DNA from: Lachnospiraceae bacterium
GTDB lineage: Bacteria; Bacillota; Clostridia; Lachnospirales; Lachnospiraceae
Length of the DNA stretch: 64,000 nucleotides
NCBI GenBank assembly: GCA_015057555.1
Contig: SVEC01000013.1
Coordinates: 1-64,000, forward strand
Direction of reading: 5' to 3'
Made by a program: the position numbers and the translations under genes
The notes under the pieces: generated by a model
Databases searched by the model: none
The model's input: only the letters and a program-made list of their open reading frames with translations
Told to the model about the DNA's origin: nothing
Shown: in pieces, positions 47,438 to 56,797 of the stretch
How the letters are laid out: each line of letters begins with the position of its first letter
How positions within the stretch are numbered: the stretch's first letter is position 1

Positions 47438-47956
47438 TCACCTCCTTTTGTATGCAACATAAAGTTGTAGTGTGTGTATTATAAGTAACCAGAAGCCTAT
47501 GTTTATAGGCTGATTGGTTTCTGTTGTTAAAAGAACCAATATAAAGATTCCGATTACCATAGCTTCCTTAATTCTTGCTCTAATAATGAAGTCCCTCGAT
47601 GCTTTAGGTCTTGTTGCTGCTTGAACAGGACTTAGATTACAAGTGATAAATCCACAAACCATACTAATAAGAATTGAATATGCTTTGGGTAAATATATTA
47701 AGGAACCAAGAATAATTCCAGACGATAGTAGCAACAAGCTTAAAAGAAAGCAAAATAGATAGGTTTTGCAATGTATACCACCACTATTTACTCTAAAAGC
47801 TACAAAGAAAAAAAGACCATAGAAGAATTCCTTGTGAAAACCAAGAGAATAAAAGATAAAAAAGAAAATAAGAGCTTTGCTTAGGTCAGATAAAGTCCCC
47901 TTCAGGTAGAAGAGGAGAATTGCTTTTTCGCGTTTGCTTAATTTAGCTGTTGACAT
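47438..47956 (-). CDS. agrB: AgrB-like peptide-processing membrane protease
   Basis: RVNSGGIHCKTYLFC catalytic His/Cys region; multi-TM; start likely internal ATG at 47956. Confidence 0.9.
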   Translation of the reverse strand: MSTAKLSKREKAILLFYLKGTLSDLSKALIFFFIFYSLGFHKEFFYGLFFFVAFRVNSGGIHCKTYLFCFLLSLLLLSSGIILGSLIYLPKAYSILISMVCGFITCNLSPVQAATRPKASRDFIIRARIKEAMVIGIFILVLLTTETNQPINIGFWLLIIHTLQLYVAYKRR

Positions 47957-48195
47957 GATTACCACCTGCTTTGTATTTGATGGTGTTATTGTATTAGGGA
48001 AAATGTCGAAAATATGATTTTATGAATGAATTAGAGTTTTGACGTACTAAACTTAATATTTGACTAGATAATAGTAGTTTATGGTGTGTTTGATATAAAA
48101 AAATATAAATTGGTTATAAAAAATGTTAGATTGTTTGATTTATTATATATAATAAAAGTTTATCTGATATTTAAGAATTTAGAAAAATATAGAAA

Positions 48196-48243
48196 CAAAG
48201 GGTTAAGTGTAATTCCTATAGGAACTTATACTTAACCCTTTGT
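48196..48243. terminator. Terminator hairpin overlapping the histidine kinase 3' end
   Basis: aaacaaagggttaagtgtaattcctataggaacttatacttaaccctttgttt. Confidence 0.75.
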
Positions 48244-49395
48244 TTCTAGATGATAAAAACTCACTGTAAAGCAACTCCATTTACCCACCTGGCTACTTAC
48301 AGTTATATCTCCACCCTGACCTTCCACAATTCCCTTAGATAGAGAAAGTCCTATACCGATGCTGTTTTCATTAACCTCTGACTTGGCTCGGAAAAAACGC
48401 TTGAATATTTTAGACTGAGCTTCCGGCTGTATGCCCATACCGTAGTCCTTGATATGTATCATAGTCATAACGCTGGTTGACTCTACTGTTACATCTATGG
48501 AGCTGCCCTTAGGAGCATATTCTGTGGCGTTCTTAAGGATATTAGTAAGAGCTTCTGCTAACCAGTCTCTGTCGTGGTTCAGGAGGAGTGCTTCGTCGCA
48601 GCTTACATTTACAGTTTGATTTTTTGCCTCGCTTAGCATAGAAATGTTTTGCACCGCTAGCTGAATGGTTGGTAGTAGCTGCTCTTTTTTCATAATGAAC
48701 TCTATGGCTCCGGACTCAAGTCTTGCCAGCTTAAGGAGAGATAATATTAACCACTCCATACGGGAGAGCTGACCGCCCATAACATTTAACATTTCCTGCT
48801 TTTTCTCGTCGCTGACATTTGGATTGCACAGCAAATCTTGATATATGGTAAGGGTTGCCAGAGGAGTTTTAAGCTGATGGGAAATGTCTGCTATAAGGTC
48901 CTGTAGGAACTCTTTTTCCTTTAACTCCTTGTCTCTGCTCTGTTTTATAGCAGTAACCATCTTAGTGTATGTAAAGTAAAATTGGCTAATATCTCCCTCT
49001 GTAAAGCTACTAAAGTCAGGAGTATTATAGTCCCCCTCTAAAGCATCTTCTGAGTTTCTACGGATGGTCGCTATGGCATCCATTGGTACCTTATATAGCT
49101 TAAGACCAAAGAGATAGATTGTCACACCAAGTACTGTAAATATTCCGTAAGCAATAACAAAAAGCGTACGCTTATGCTCATTGATTTGGGAGCTATATTC
49201 TGCAGGTGAGTAGCTGATTTTACCGGTTTCTAACAAGGTGTCATAATCCTGTCCGGAGTTAATGATTTCCTGGTGATAAATCTCGTCTATGTGGTTTACA
49301 TAACTCTCGATGATAAAAAACAATGCTACACCACAAAGTATAAGCACCAATACATATTTAATTGTGTAGTCCCGCACCTCTTTGTTTCTAAACAT
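48232..49395 (-). CDS. Sensor histidine kinase
   Basis: DISHQLKTPLATLTIYQDLL, LTNILKNATEYAPKG, SIGIGLSLSKGIVEGQGG. Confidence 0.94.
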   Translation of the reverse strand: MFRNKEVRDYTIKYVLVLILCGVALFFIIESYVNHIDEIYHQEIINSGQDYDTLLETGKISYSPAEYSSQINEHKRTLFVIAYGIFTVLGVTIYLFGLKLYKVPMDAIATIRRNSEDALEGDYNTPDFSSFTEGDISQFYFTYTKMVTAIKQSRDKELKEKEFLQDLIADISHQLKTPLATLTIYQDLLCNPNVSDEKKQEMLNVMGGQLSRMEWLILSLLKLARLESGAIEFIMKKEQLLPTIQLAVQNISMLSEAKNQTVNVSCDEALLLNHDRDWLAEALTNILKNATEYAPKGSSIDVTVESTSVMTMIHIKDYGMGIQPEAQSKIFKRFFRAKSEVNENSIGIGLSLSKGIVEGQGGDITVSSQVGKWSCFTVSFYHLETKG

Positions 49396-49403
49396 ATGCT
49401 TCC

Positions 49404-50081
49404 TTACTTATCTGATATCATATATCCCACACCTCTTACGGTGAAAATGTAATCCTTGTCATTACCAAGCTTTTCTCTAAGTCTCTTTATGTATACAGAC
49501 AAGGTATTGTCATCTACGAAATCTCCGTCAATATCCCACAGCTGCTCTAGCAAAGCACTTCTGGTTAGTGTTTGGTTTTTGTTCTTAATCAGTGTGGTGA
49601 AAAGTCTGAATTCGCTAGGAGTAAGATTTATAATCGCCCCATCCTTTGTAACCTTGTGACCAGCCAAATCTATGCGAAAGGCTCCGAAGGTCATAACCTC
49701 ACCGTTGGTATTATTAACCTGATTTCTTCTGATATTTGCCTTGATTCTTGATATTAGCTCTCTGACTCGAAATGGCTTGGTGACATAGTCATCTCCTCCC
49801 ACCTCTAGCCCCTGTATAACATTTACCTCCTGGTCGAGGGCAGTAAGAAATATGATAGGAAATGTATATCCCTCAGCTCTTACATTCTTGCAAAATGTAT
49901 ATCCGTCCCCGTCAGGGAGGTTAACGTCTAAAAGTACCAAGGAAAACTCTCCTTTGTTAAGCTGTTCCTTGGCATCCTTAAGGGTTGCTACATGGGTAAC
50001 CTGAAAGCCTTCTGTTTCTATGGCGAAGCTGGTTGCCATAGCAAGGGGCATATCGTCTTCTATAAGTAATAATTTGTCCAT
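49404..50081 (-). CDS. OmpR-family response regulator
   Basis: LLLIEDDMPLAMATS, LDVNLPDGDGYTFC, wHTH; ATG at 50081 after RBS. Confidence 0.94.
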   Translation of the reverse strand: MDKLLLIEDDMPLAMATSFAIETEGFQVTHVATLKDAKEQLNKGEFSLVLLDVNLPDGDGYTFCKNVRAEGYTFPIIFLTALDQEVNVIQGLEVGGDDYVTKPFRVRELISRIKANIRRNQVNNTNGEVMTFGAFRIDLAGHKVTKDGAIINLTPSEFRLFTTLIKNKNQTLTRSALLEQLWDIDGDFVDDNTLSVYIKRLREKLGNDKDYIFTVRGVGYMISDK

Positions 50082-50342
50082 AGTAAGCTCCTGTAATAAT
50101 TTCAAAATATAAACCATTGATTTTCTTTTTTATATTTTAACAGTTTTAGTAAGTTATTGAAATATTTATATGAGAAAATCTTTCTTACAAAATTGTAAGA
50201 CAAATATTCACGGGATTGTAAGATTGACATTTTATTATAAGGCTATAAGGTCAAACAGTGGGATTTATAAGTACTGATTTAATGACAAGCGGATGAGCAT
50301 ATCTTAATAAACAAGATTTATAAGAAAGGTTAGGGAAATGAT

Positions 50343-51023
50343 ATGGAAATAATAAAGACAAGCAAGCTTTGTAAATACTACGGTGAGGGAGAAAAGCAGG
50401 TAAAGGCAACTGATGAGATTGACCTTACTATAGAAAAGGGTGAATTTGTGGCCATAGTCGGTGCATCCGGCTCAGGTAAGTCTACCTTGCTTCATCTTTT
50501 GGGATGCTTAGACAAGCCTACCAGTGGAGATATATTTATCGATGGGGAAAACATTGCCAAGTTTAATGACGAGGCGCTAGCTATGACTCGTAGAAGAAAG
50601 ATAGGCTTTGTGTTCCAGTCCTACAACCTAATTCCAGTGCTTACAGTTAGAGAGAATATTGAGATGCCGGTTCTGCTTGATGGCAAGAAGCCGGACAAGG
50701 AGTACATAGATGACTTAATTGAGATGTTAGGTCTTACTAAGAGACAGAAGCATCTTCCTAACCAGCTTTCCGGTGGTCAGCAGCAGAGAGTTTCTATCGC
50801 AAGAGCATTGGCTAATAAGCCAGCTATTATATTTGCAGATGAGCCAACTGGAAACTTAGATAGAAAGAATGGCCTTGAGGTTGTGGAGACACTTAAGGCT
50901 TCCGCTAAAAAGTACCAGCAGACCTTGGTGCTTATTACTCATGAGATGAGCGTTGCCGGTGCAGCGGACAGAGTAATAGAAATATCAGACGGTAAGATAG
51001 TAAGTGACTCAAAGGAAGCGTAG
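50343..51023 (+). CDS. ABC transporter ATP-binding protein
   Basis: GASGSGKSTLLHLLG, QLSGGQQQRVSIARALA, DEPTGNLD. Confidence 0.95.
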   Translation: MEIIKTSKLCKYYGEGEKQVKATDEIDLTIEKGEFVAIVGASGSGKSTLLHLLGCLDKPTSGDIFIDGENIAKFNDEALAMTRRRKIGFVFQSYNLIPVLTVRENIEMPVLLDGKKPDKEYIDDLIEMLGLTKRQKHLPNQLSGGQQQRVSIARALANKPAIIFADEPTGNLDRKNGLEVVETLKASAKKYQQTLVLITHEMSVAGAADRVIEISDGKIVSDSKEA

Positions 51024-51032
51024 GAGGATACT

Positions 51033-53537
51033 ATGAGGAATTATAAGGAATTAGGAAATAAATACATAAAGCACAGAAAAAAGCGTGCAGTGCTGGTTGT
51101 TCTTAGTATGGTGCTTGCTACAATGCTACTTTACACCGTATCTACGCTTTTGCTTAATTATTGGAATGATACTAAGGAAGTTGAGGAGACATACAATAAC
51201 TATCATGCAGAGGTTATGAACCTAGATAAGGAGCAAAGAGATAAGGTTAGTAACTATGTTACTGTACGTAATGCTGATTTTGCCTATGTGGATGTAGAAA
51301 GTGCCTTTGAAGATTATTATGGACGTTCTATGACTATGATATATTATTTCGATGATATGGACCAGATTACATTTAACTTTAAGGTGGTTGAGGGAGGACT
51401 TCCAAAGTCATCTGATGAGATACTTGTGAGAAAGGATAACCTTCATCTCTTTAAGAATGATATCAAGGTGGGCTCAGTTCTTAAGACAGTGGTATATGAT
51501 GAGGAGGGAAATAGCTCACCAGGCAAAAGCTTTACTGTGGTTGGTATCATTGACTATGACTGTGTAAATGACCTTGAGGTGTATAACAGTATATTTTACT
51601 CTCTTGGAACTGAGGATATGACCATGTCAGCCTTTGTAAGATATGACAAGAGGGAAGACTGGAATAAGCTTACTTATAATCTGGCCAAGGATGTAGGTGT
51701 GGATGTAAGTAAGAACAACATATATTACATCAATGAGTTTATAGGAACATTTTATATGAACCCTAACTCACAGGGTACATCCTATGCAGCTATGTTCCTT
51801 ATGATTCTGCTTTTTGTAGGATATATAGCAATGGTTATGGTAAGAGGCCTTTTTACAGCAAATCTCTTCGACAATGTAAGAGAATTCAGCATACTGAAGG
51901 CTATGGGTGCCACTGACAAGAAGATTAAGGATATATTTAAGAGAGAGATTTACACTGAGGGACTTATTGCATTTGCAATAGGTGTAGTTCTAAGTCAGAT
52001 AGTATTTTTTATACTTGAGAATGTGGTTCATGTGTACGGCTTTAACTTTAGCTTTAGCTTGCCTGGTTTTGTAGTGGGATTCCTGTTCCTATATCTTACT
52101 ACAGCGCTTGCTATTATAGAGCCACTTAGTGTGCTTAAGAAGGTCCCAATAGTTGAGGGTATTAAGAGCAATTATGCAATTAATAATTCAAAGGATAAGA
52201 AAAGAGGTGGAAGACTCTTTAGAATCCTTGGCGTAGAGGGTGAGTATGCATATAAAAATATTAGACGAAACAGCAAGGGCTTTTGGAATGGTGTGGCAAC
52301 CTTTGCGGTTAGTGTGCTTCTTATAACAGCACTTATCACTGGTGGGGCAAATCTTGCGGAGATGATTGCCTTTGAAACTGGTGGCACTGACAGAGAGCTT
52401 ACTTATGATTACTGGACTAGAAGTGTACCGGTGGATGGGCAGCAGACCATAGATGAATGGCAGGAAACACTTTTAGGCAAGGATTTTATAGAGGATGTAG
52501 ACCCTGATTATAGTTATCTTACTTTTGGTAAGGATGGAGAAGCAGTAATTCAGTTTACTGAAGAGGCAAAAAATGGTATGAAGATATCCGGCTGGGGTCC
52601 ATCAGCGGATATTATGAGCGTAATTCTTTATACTGATGAGCAGTTAGAAAAGCTGGATAAGTATATGCTGGATGGGATTTCTGCTATGGAGTTGAAGCAG
52701 GGTGGAGCTATTATATGTAGTGGTTTTTCTTATTATGATGAGAAAACAGAAGATAATATAACTGTGCCACTTTATGAAGCAAAGGTTGGAGACAAGGTGG
52801 ATATAATTAATCCTAAATTTGTGGAAGATAAGAGTAGTCAGCTTGAATTAAAAGATGAGGCTACAGCCGAGCATTATATGCAGGTGGAAATTAAGGGAAT
52901 GTGCAGTCACCCCCTTGGTTATGGTGGTATAGGAACCTTAATTATGTCCTATGATTATGTGGTAAATGAGTTTGGTATAGATGTAAGTAAGTTTTTCGAT
53001 GGATTTTCGATTAAAGCTGACAAATCCTTCGAGATAACAGATATGCCGGCACTTGAGAATGCTATATATGTGGAGACAAAGCAGACTGATTATGAGGTTG
53101 CGAACGTGGCTATGTGGTTTGATGCTCAGATGGGTTCTATGAAGGTTATAGTGGCATGTATAGCAGGCTTCCTTCTTCTTATGGGTGTTATAAGCGTCCT
53201 TAACAATATGATTAACGAGCAGCAGGTGAGACGCCGTGAGGTTTCAATCCTAAGAGCTGTTGGAATGAGCAAGAAGAAGCTGAATAAGATGCTTATTCTA
53301 GAAAAGGTTATGATGGGCTTCTTCGCATGGATTATAGGCACTGTGCTTGGAGTGTTATTTGTGAGAGTATTGCTTATAGGAATTCTTTATATGAGTGAAG
53401 CACCTATGGTGTATAGTATAGGTGGATATCTTGTGACTGGTGCTGTGGTAATAGCAATTATGATGCTTATGTCCATGATAATAGTGGTTTCTATGGGCAA
53501 GATGGATATTACTGAGGGAATCAGAAATGCGGAATAA
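51033..53537 (+). CDS. ABC transporter permease, FtsX-like (antimicrobial peptide efflux type)
   Basis: 834 aa with two FtsX-type TM blocks and a large extracytoplasmic region. Confidence 0.9.
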   Translation: MRNYKELGNKYIKHRKKRAVLVVLSMVLATMLLYTVSTLLLNYWNDTKEVEETYNNYHAEVMNLDKEQRDKVSNYVTVRNADFAYVDVESAFEDYYGRSMTMIYYFDDMDQITFNFKVVEGGLPKSSDEILVRKDNLHLFKNDIKVGSVLKTVVYDEEGNSSPGKSFTVVGIIDYDCVNDLEVYNSIFYSLGTEDMTMSAFVRYDKREDWNKLTYNLAKDVGVDVSKNNIYYINEFIGTFYMNPNSQGTSYAAMFLMILLFVGYIAMVMVRGLFTANLFDNVREFSILKAMGATDKKIKDIFKREIYTEGLIAFAIGVVLSQIVFFILENVVHVYGFNFSFSLPGFVVGFLFLYLTTALAIIEPLSVLKKVPIVEGIKSNYAINNSKDKKRGGRLFRILGVEGEYAYKNIRRNSKGFWNGVATFAVSVLLITALITGGANLAEMIAFETGGTDRELTYDYWTRSVPVDGQQTIDEWQETLLGKDFIEDVDPDYSYLTFGKDGEAVIQFTEEAKNGMKISGWGPSADIMSVILYTDEQLEKLDKYMLDGISAMELKQGGAIICSGFSYYDEKTEDNITVPLYEAKVGDKVDIINPKFVEDKSSQLELKDEATAEHYMQVEIKGMCSHPLGYGGIGTLIMSYDYVVNEFGIDVSKFFDGFSIKADKSFEITDMPALENAIYVETKQTDYEVANVAMWFDAQMGSMKVIVACIAGFLLLMGVISVLNNMINEQQVRRREVSILRAVGMSKKKLNKMLILEKVMMGFFAWIIGTVLGVLFVRVLLIGILYMSEAPMVYSIGGYLVTGAVVIAIMMLMSMIIVVSMGKMDITEGIRNAE

Positions 53538-53647
53538 GGGTTAAAAATAAATCTAAAATAATATGCAAAAATTTCCATTAGCTATAAACATTTTCCTTCA
53601 AAATGTCGAAATAAATATATGAAAATACACTTTGTAGGAGGACTACT

Positions 53648-53887
53648 ATGCAGTTAATATTTAGTTTACTCTTCGGCGGTATCGCTGGATGGCTTGCAGG
53701 CAAGATCATGGGTTCAAACTTTGGTGTTATCGTTAACATCATCCTTGGAATCGTTGGTGGAGCTGTTTGTGGAGCAATCTTTGGTCTTATCGGTATCTCA
53801 TTTAATGGAGTTATCGGTGGTCTTATCAGCGGTGTTGTTGGTGCTTGTGCACTTATCGCAGTTGGAAGAGCTATTAAGAAGGGCTAA
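53648..53887 (+). CDS. GlsB/YeaQ/YmgE family (transglycosylase-associated) membrane protein
   Basis: LLFGGIAGWLAGKIMGSNFGVIVNIILGIVGGAVCG. Confidence 0.9.
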   Translation: MQLIFSLLFGGIAGWLAGKIMGSNFGVIVNIILGIVGGAVCGAIFGLIGISFNGVIGGLISGVVGACALIAVGRAIKKG

Positions 53888-53899
53888 CACCTAAGAGAA

Positions 53900-53936
53900 T
53901 AAAAGCGGGACAGATGATGTCTCGCTTTTATTTTTT
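53900..53936 (+). terminator. Terminator
   Basis: aaaagcgggacagatgatgtctcgctttta. Confidence 0.7.
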
Positions 53937-53998
53937 GTCTTGAAGTTTAAGTGATTTTGTGGAATTATATAATATATAAATTTATGAGGGGATAACGA

Positions 53999-54718
53999 AT
54001 GAGTAAGATTCTTATAGTAGAAGACGACAATGATATAAATGGTATGATAAACGTGGCTCTGACCAGAGAAGGCTATGATTGTGTAAGTGCATATTCAGGA
54101 ACAGAAGGTATCTTAAGACTTGAGCATGATGACTACGACTTGGTGATACTTGACCTTATGCTTCCGGGAGTGGAGGGCAATGAAGTTCTAAAGAGAACTA
54201 GAGAAAAGAAGAACATTCCATTTATCGTGCTTTCCGCAAAGGATGAGCTTGATATAAAGGTTGAACTGCTTACCCTTGGTGCAAACGATTATATGACCAA
54301 GCCCTTTGAGATAAAGGAGCTACTTGCCAGAGTGCAGGTTCAGCTTAGAATGAGCAGCATTATGGCAGCAAATGGCACTGGGGGAACATTTGGTGCTGGC
54401 AGTTCTGCCACAGGAAGCATAGTAAAGCAAACTCTAGATTACAAGGAGCTTAGTCTAGACCTAAACAGTAAGTCCCTTGATGTAAATGGTAACACAGTAT
54501 CCCTTACTGCCCAGGAATATAAGATTATGGAGCTGTTCTTAAAGAATCCAGGGAAGGTGTTCTCTAAGAATGAGATATACGAGTACGCATGGGATGATTT
54601 CTACGTGGGGGAGGATAAGACCATTTATGTACATATCAGTAACATAAGACAGAAGATGAAGAAGTTTACGGAGAATGAATATATAGAGACTGTTTGGGGT
54701 CTTGGGTTTAAGCTTTAA
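53999..54718 (+). CDS. OmpR-family response regulator
   Basis: ILIVEDDNDINGMINVALTREGY; LDLMLPGVEGNEVLKRTR; wHTH. Confidence 0.94.
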   Translation: MSKILIVEDDNDINGMINVALTREGYDCVSAYSGTEGILRLEHDDYDLVILDLMLPGVEGNEVLKRTREKKNIPFIVLSAKDELDIKVELLTLGANDYMTKPFEIKELLARVQVQLRMSSIMAANGTGGTFGAGSSATGSIVKQTLDYKELSLDLNSKSLDVNGNTVSLTAQEYKIMELFLKNPGKVFSKNEIYEYAWDDFYVGEDKTIYVHISNIRQKMKKFTENEYIETVWGLGFKL

Positions 54719-54779
54719 AATTATCTTTAAACTTTCTTTAACATTTATTGGTTTTATATTAAAATTTGTGTTGTATTAT

Positions 54780-54816
54780 GATATCAGCGAAGGGAAAACC
54801 GACGCTGATATTTTTT
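54780..54816 (+). terminator. Terminator/attenuator between response regulator and ABC genes
   Basis: gatatcagcgaagggaaaaccgacgctgatattttttgg. Confidence 0.75.
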
Positions 54817-54842
54817 GGATTTTTCAAGAAGGAGAAATGACT

Positions 54843-55757
54843 ATGGAATATGTAGTTAGTACAAAGGGACTTACCAAGGTATACGGTAAGCACACCGCAG
54901 TAGACAACGTTAGCCTCCACATCAAGCGTGGAGAGATATACGGCTTCATCGGAAGAAATGGAGCAGGTAAGACAACATTTATGAAGATGCTTACAGGACT
55001 CGCAGCACCAACAGCAGGAGAGATTAGTCTCTTTGGTAGCACTGGTGAGGCTATGAAGAAGCAGACTGAGAGAGTTGGTAATCTTATCGAGGACCCAGGG
55101 TTATATCCTCAGTTTTCAGGATACCAGAATCTTAAGTGCAAGTGTCTTGCTCTTGGAGTTCACAAGGAGGGCTATATAGAGGAGCTTCTTGATATGGTAG
55201 GTCTTTCTAGTGCAGGTAAGAAGAAGGTTAAAAAATACTCTCTTGGTATGAAGCAGAGACTTGGAATAGCTATGGCGCTGGTTGGAGGACCAGACCTGCT
55301 TATACTTGATGAGCCTATCAATGGTCTTGACCCACAGGGTATTGCAGAGGTTAGAGATATTCTTCTTAAGCTTCGTGATGAGCAGAATATGACTATTATG
55401 ATATCAAGCCACATTCTTGAGGAGCTTTACAAGATAGCTGATACATTTGGAATAATCAACAAGGGTAAGCTTATTCAGGAGCTATCTAAGGAGGAGCTTA
55501 GTGCAAAATGTAGCGACTTTATAGAGCTTAAGCTTGATAGTGCATCAAAGGCTTGTCCTGTGCTTGAGGGTATGGGAATTACAAATTACAAGGTAATTGG
55601 CAATGATACCATTTACATCTATGACCAGGTTGATAATCTTGGAGCTATAAATAAGGCTTTGGCAAATGCAGGTGTTATGGTTAGCTTATTAAATGTGGTT
55701 CAGGAGAGACTAGAGGATTATTACTTAGAGCTAGTAGGAGGTGAGAAGAATGCTTAA
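54843..55757 (+). CDS. ABC transporter ATP-binding protein (BcrA-like)
   Basis: GRNGAGKTTFMKMLTG, YSLGMKQRLGIAMAL, ILDEPINGLDPQG. Confidence 0.94.
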   Translation: MEYVVSTKGLTKVYGKHTAVDNVSLHIKRGEIYGFIGRNGAGKTTFMKMLTGLAAPTAGEISLFGSTGEAMKKQTERVGNLIEDPGLYPQFSGYQNLKCKCLALGVHKEGYIEELLDMVGLSSAGKKKVKKYSLGMKQRLGIAMALVGGPDLLILDEPINGLDPQGIAEVRDILLKLRDEQNMTIMISSHILEELYKIADTFGIINKGKLIQELSKEELSAKCSDFIELKLDSASKACPVLEGMGITNYKVIGNDTIYIYDQVDNLGAINKALANAGVMVSLLNVVQERLEDYYLELVGGEKNA

Positions 55758-56742
55758 TCTTATAAGAATGAATAATTACAGAGTTAGACATATGACTTGT
55801 ATGTATGTGCTTGCTATAATAATTTGTCTTTTTTCAGTATTCTCAGTAACAACTATTGGCATGAGTGCAGATGAGATGGCAGAAGGAACATACGAGGATT
55901 ACGAGGGAATGGCTGAGGCTATGGAGGCTGGCTGGAATGAGGCTGAGATGGAAGCTGAAATGGAGGCTATGACAGAGGAAAATTCAGAGCATCAGATAGG
56001 AATTACTATCGATGGAGAAGATGTGGCAGGTGAGAATAGTGAAGCCTATGATGCAGGCTACCAAGCTGGACAGGAAATAGCTATGAACTTTGGTATATAT
56101 TCGAATCAGCCAATCCGTGCAGACGGTACAATAACCTCATATCTTGCATATCTCTATGAGGATGTGTCTAGTGGTATATTGCTTATATTTATGACTATTG
56201 CAGCAGTGCTTTTCTTTAATAGAGAGCAAAATAGTGGCTTTATAAAGAATATTGCTTCTAAGTCTACATCTAGATTAAGCATTTACTTTTCAAAGTTTAT
56301 ATCTATGATTTTATATTTGTTGTTTACATTCCTAGTGATGGCCATTGCAGAGTATGTTACACTTTTGGCGTACTATGACGGAGACCTTGTCTTTGGCAGG
56401 GATGTTATGGGAGATTTCCTTCCAAGGTTAGGTATACTTTTAATTCTTCACATAGCATTTATCAGTGGTGTTGTAATGGTTACAACTATTACTAAGAGTA
56501 GTACCATGGGTATTACAGTAGGTATGCTTGCCAATACAGGCTTCTCGGCATTTATAGTGTTAGCATTAAGAGCTTGGCTTGATTTTGATTTAAGCGATTA
56601 TCTTATTAATTACAATCTTACCAGAGTGAATCTTGATTCTGGTAGTGATGTGCTAAATCACGCACTTTTGGTTGGAATTATTACCATAATAGTTTATAAT
56701 GTGATTGGTTGCACTTGGTTTGCTAAGAGGGATATAGCATAA
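55741..56742 (+). CDS. ABC-2 type permease
   Basis: Multi-TM protein with an acidic, methionine-rich extracytoplasmic loop; translationally coupled. Confidence 0.85.
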   Translation: MRRMLNLIRMNNYRVRHMTCMYVLAIIICLFSVFSVTTIGMSADEMAEGTYEDYEGMAEAMEAGWNEAEMEAEMEAMTEENSEHQIGITIDGEDVAGENSEAYDAGYQAGQEIAMNFGIYSNQPIRADGTITSYLAYLYEDVSSGILLIFMTIAAVLFFNREQNSGFIKNIASKSTSRLSIYFSKFISMILYLLFTFLVMAIAEYVTLLAYYDGDLVFGRDVMGDFLPRLGILLILHIAFISGVVMVTTITKSSTMGITVGMLANTGFSAFIVLALRAWLDFDLSDYLINYNLTRVNLDSGSDVLNHALLVGIITIIVYNVIGCTWFAKRDIA

Positions 56743-56797
56743 AGAATGTAGACCAGATGCAGTAGACTAAGCGGTTTGGACTAAGGAATTCGATGAT

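Noticed and set aside
53694-53894. Alternate-frame ORF in the GlsB-like gene
   Set aside because: Out-of-frame overlap with a clear conserved CDS
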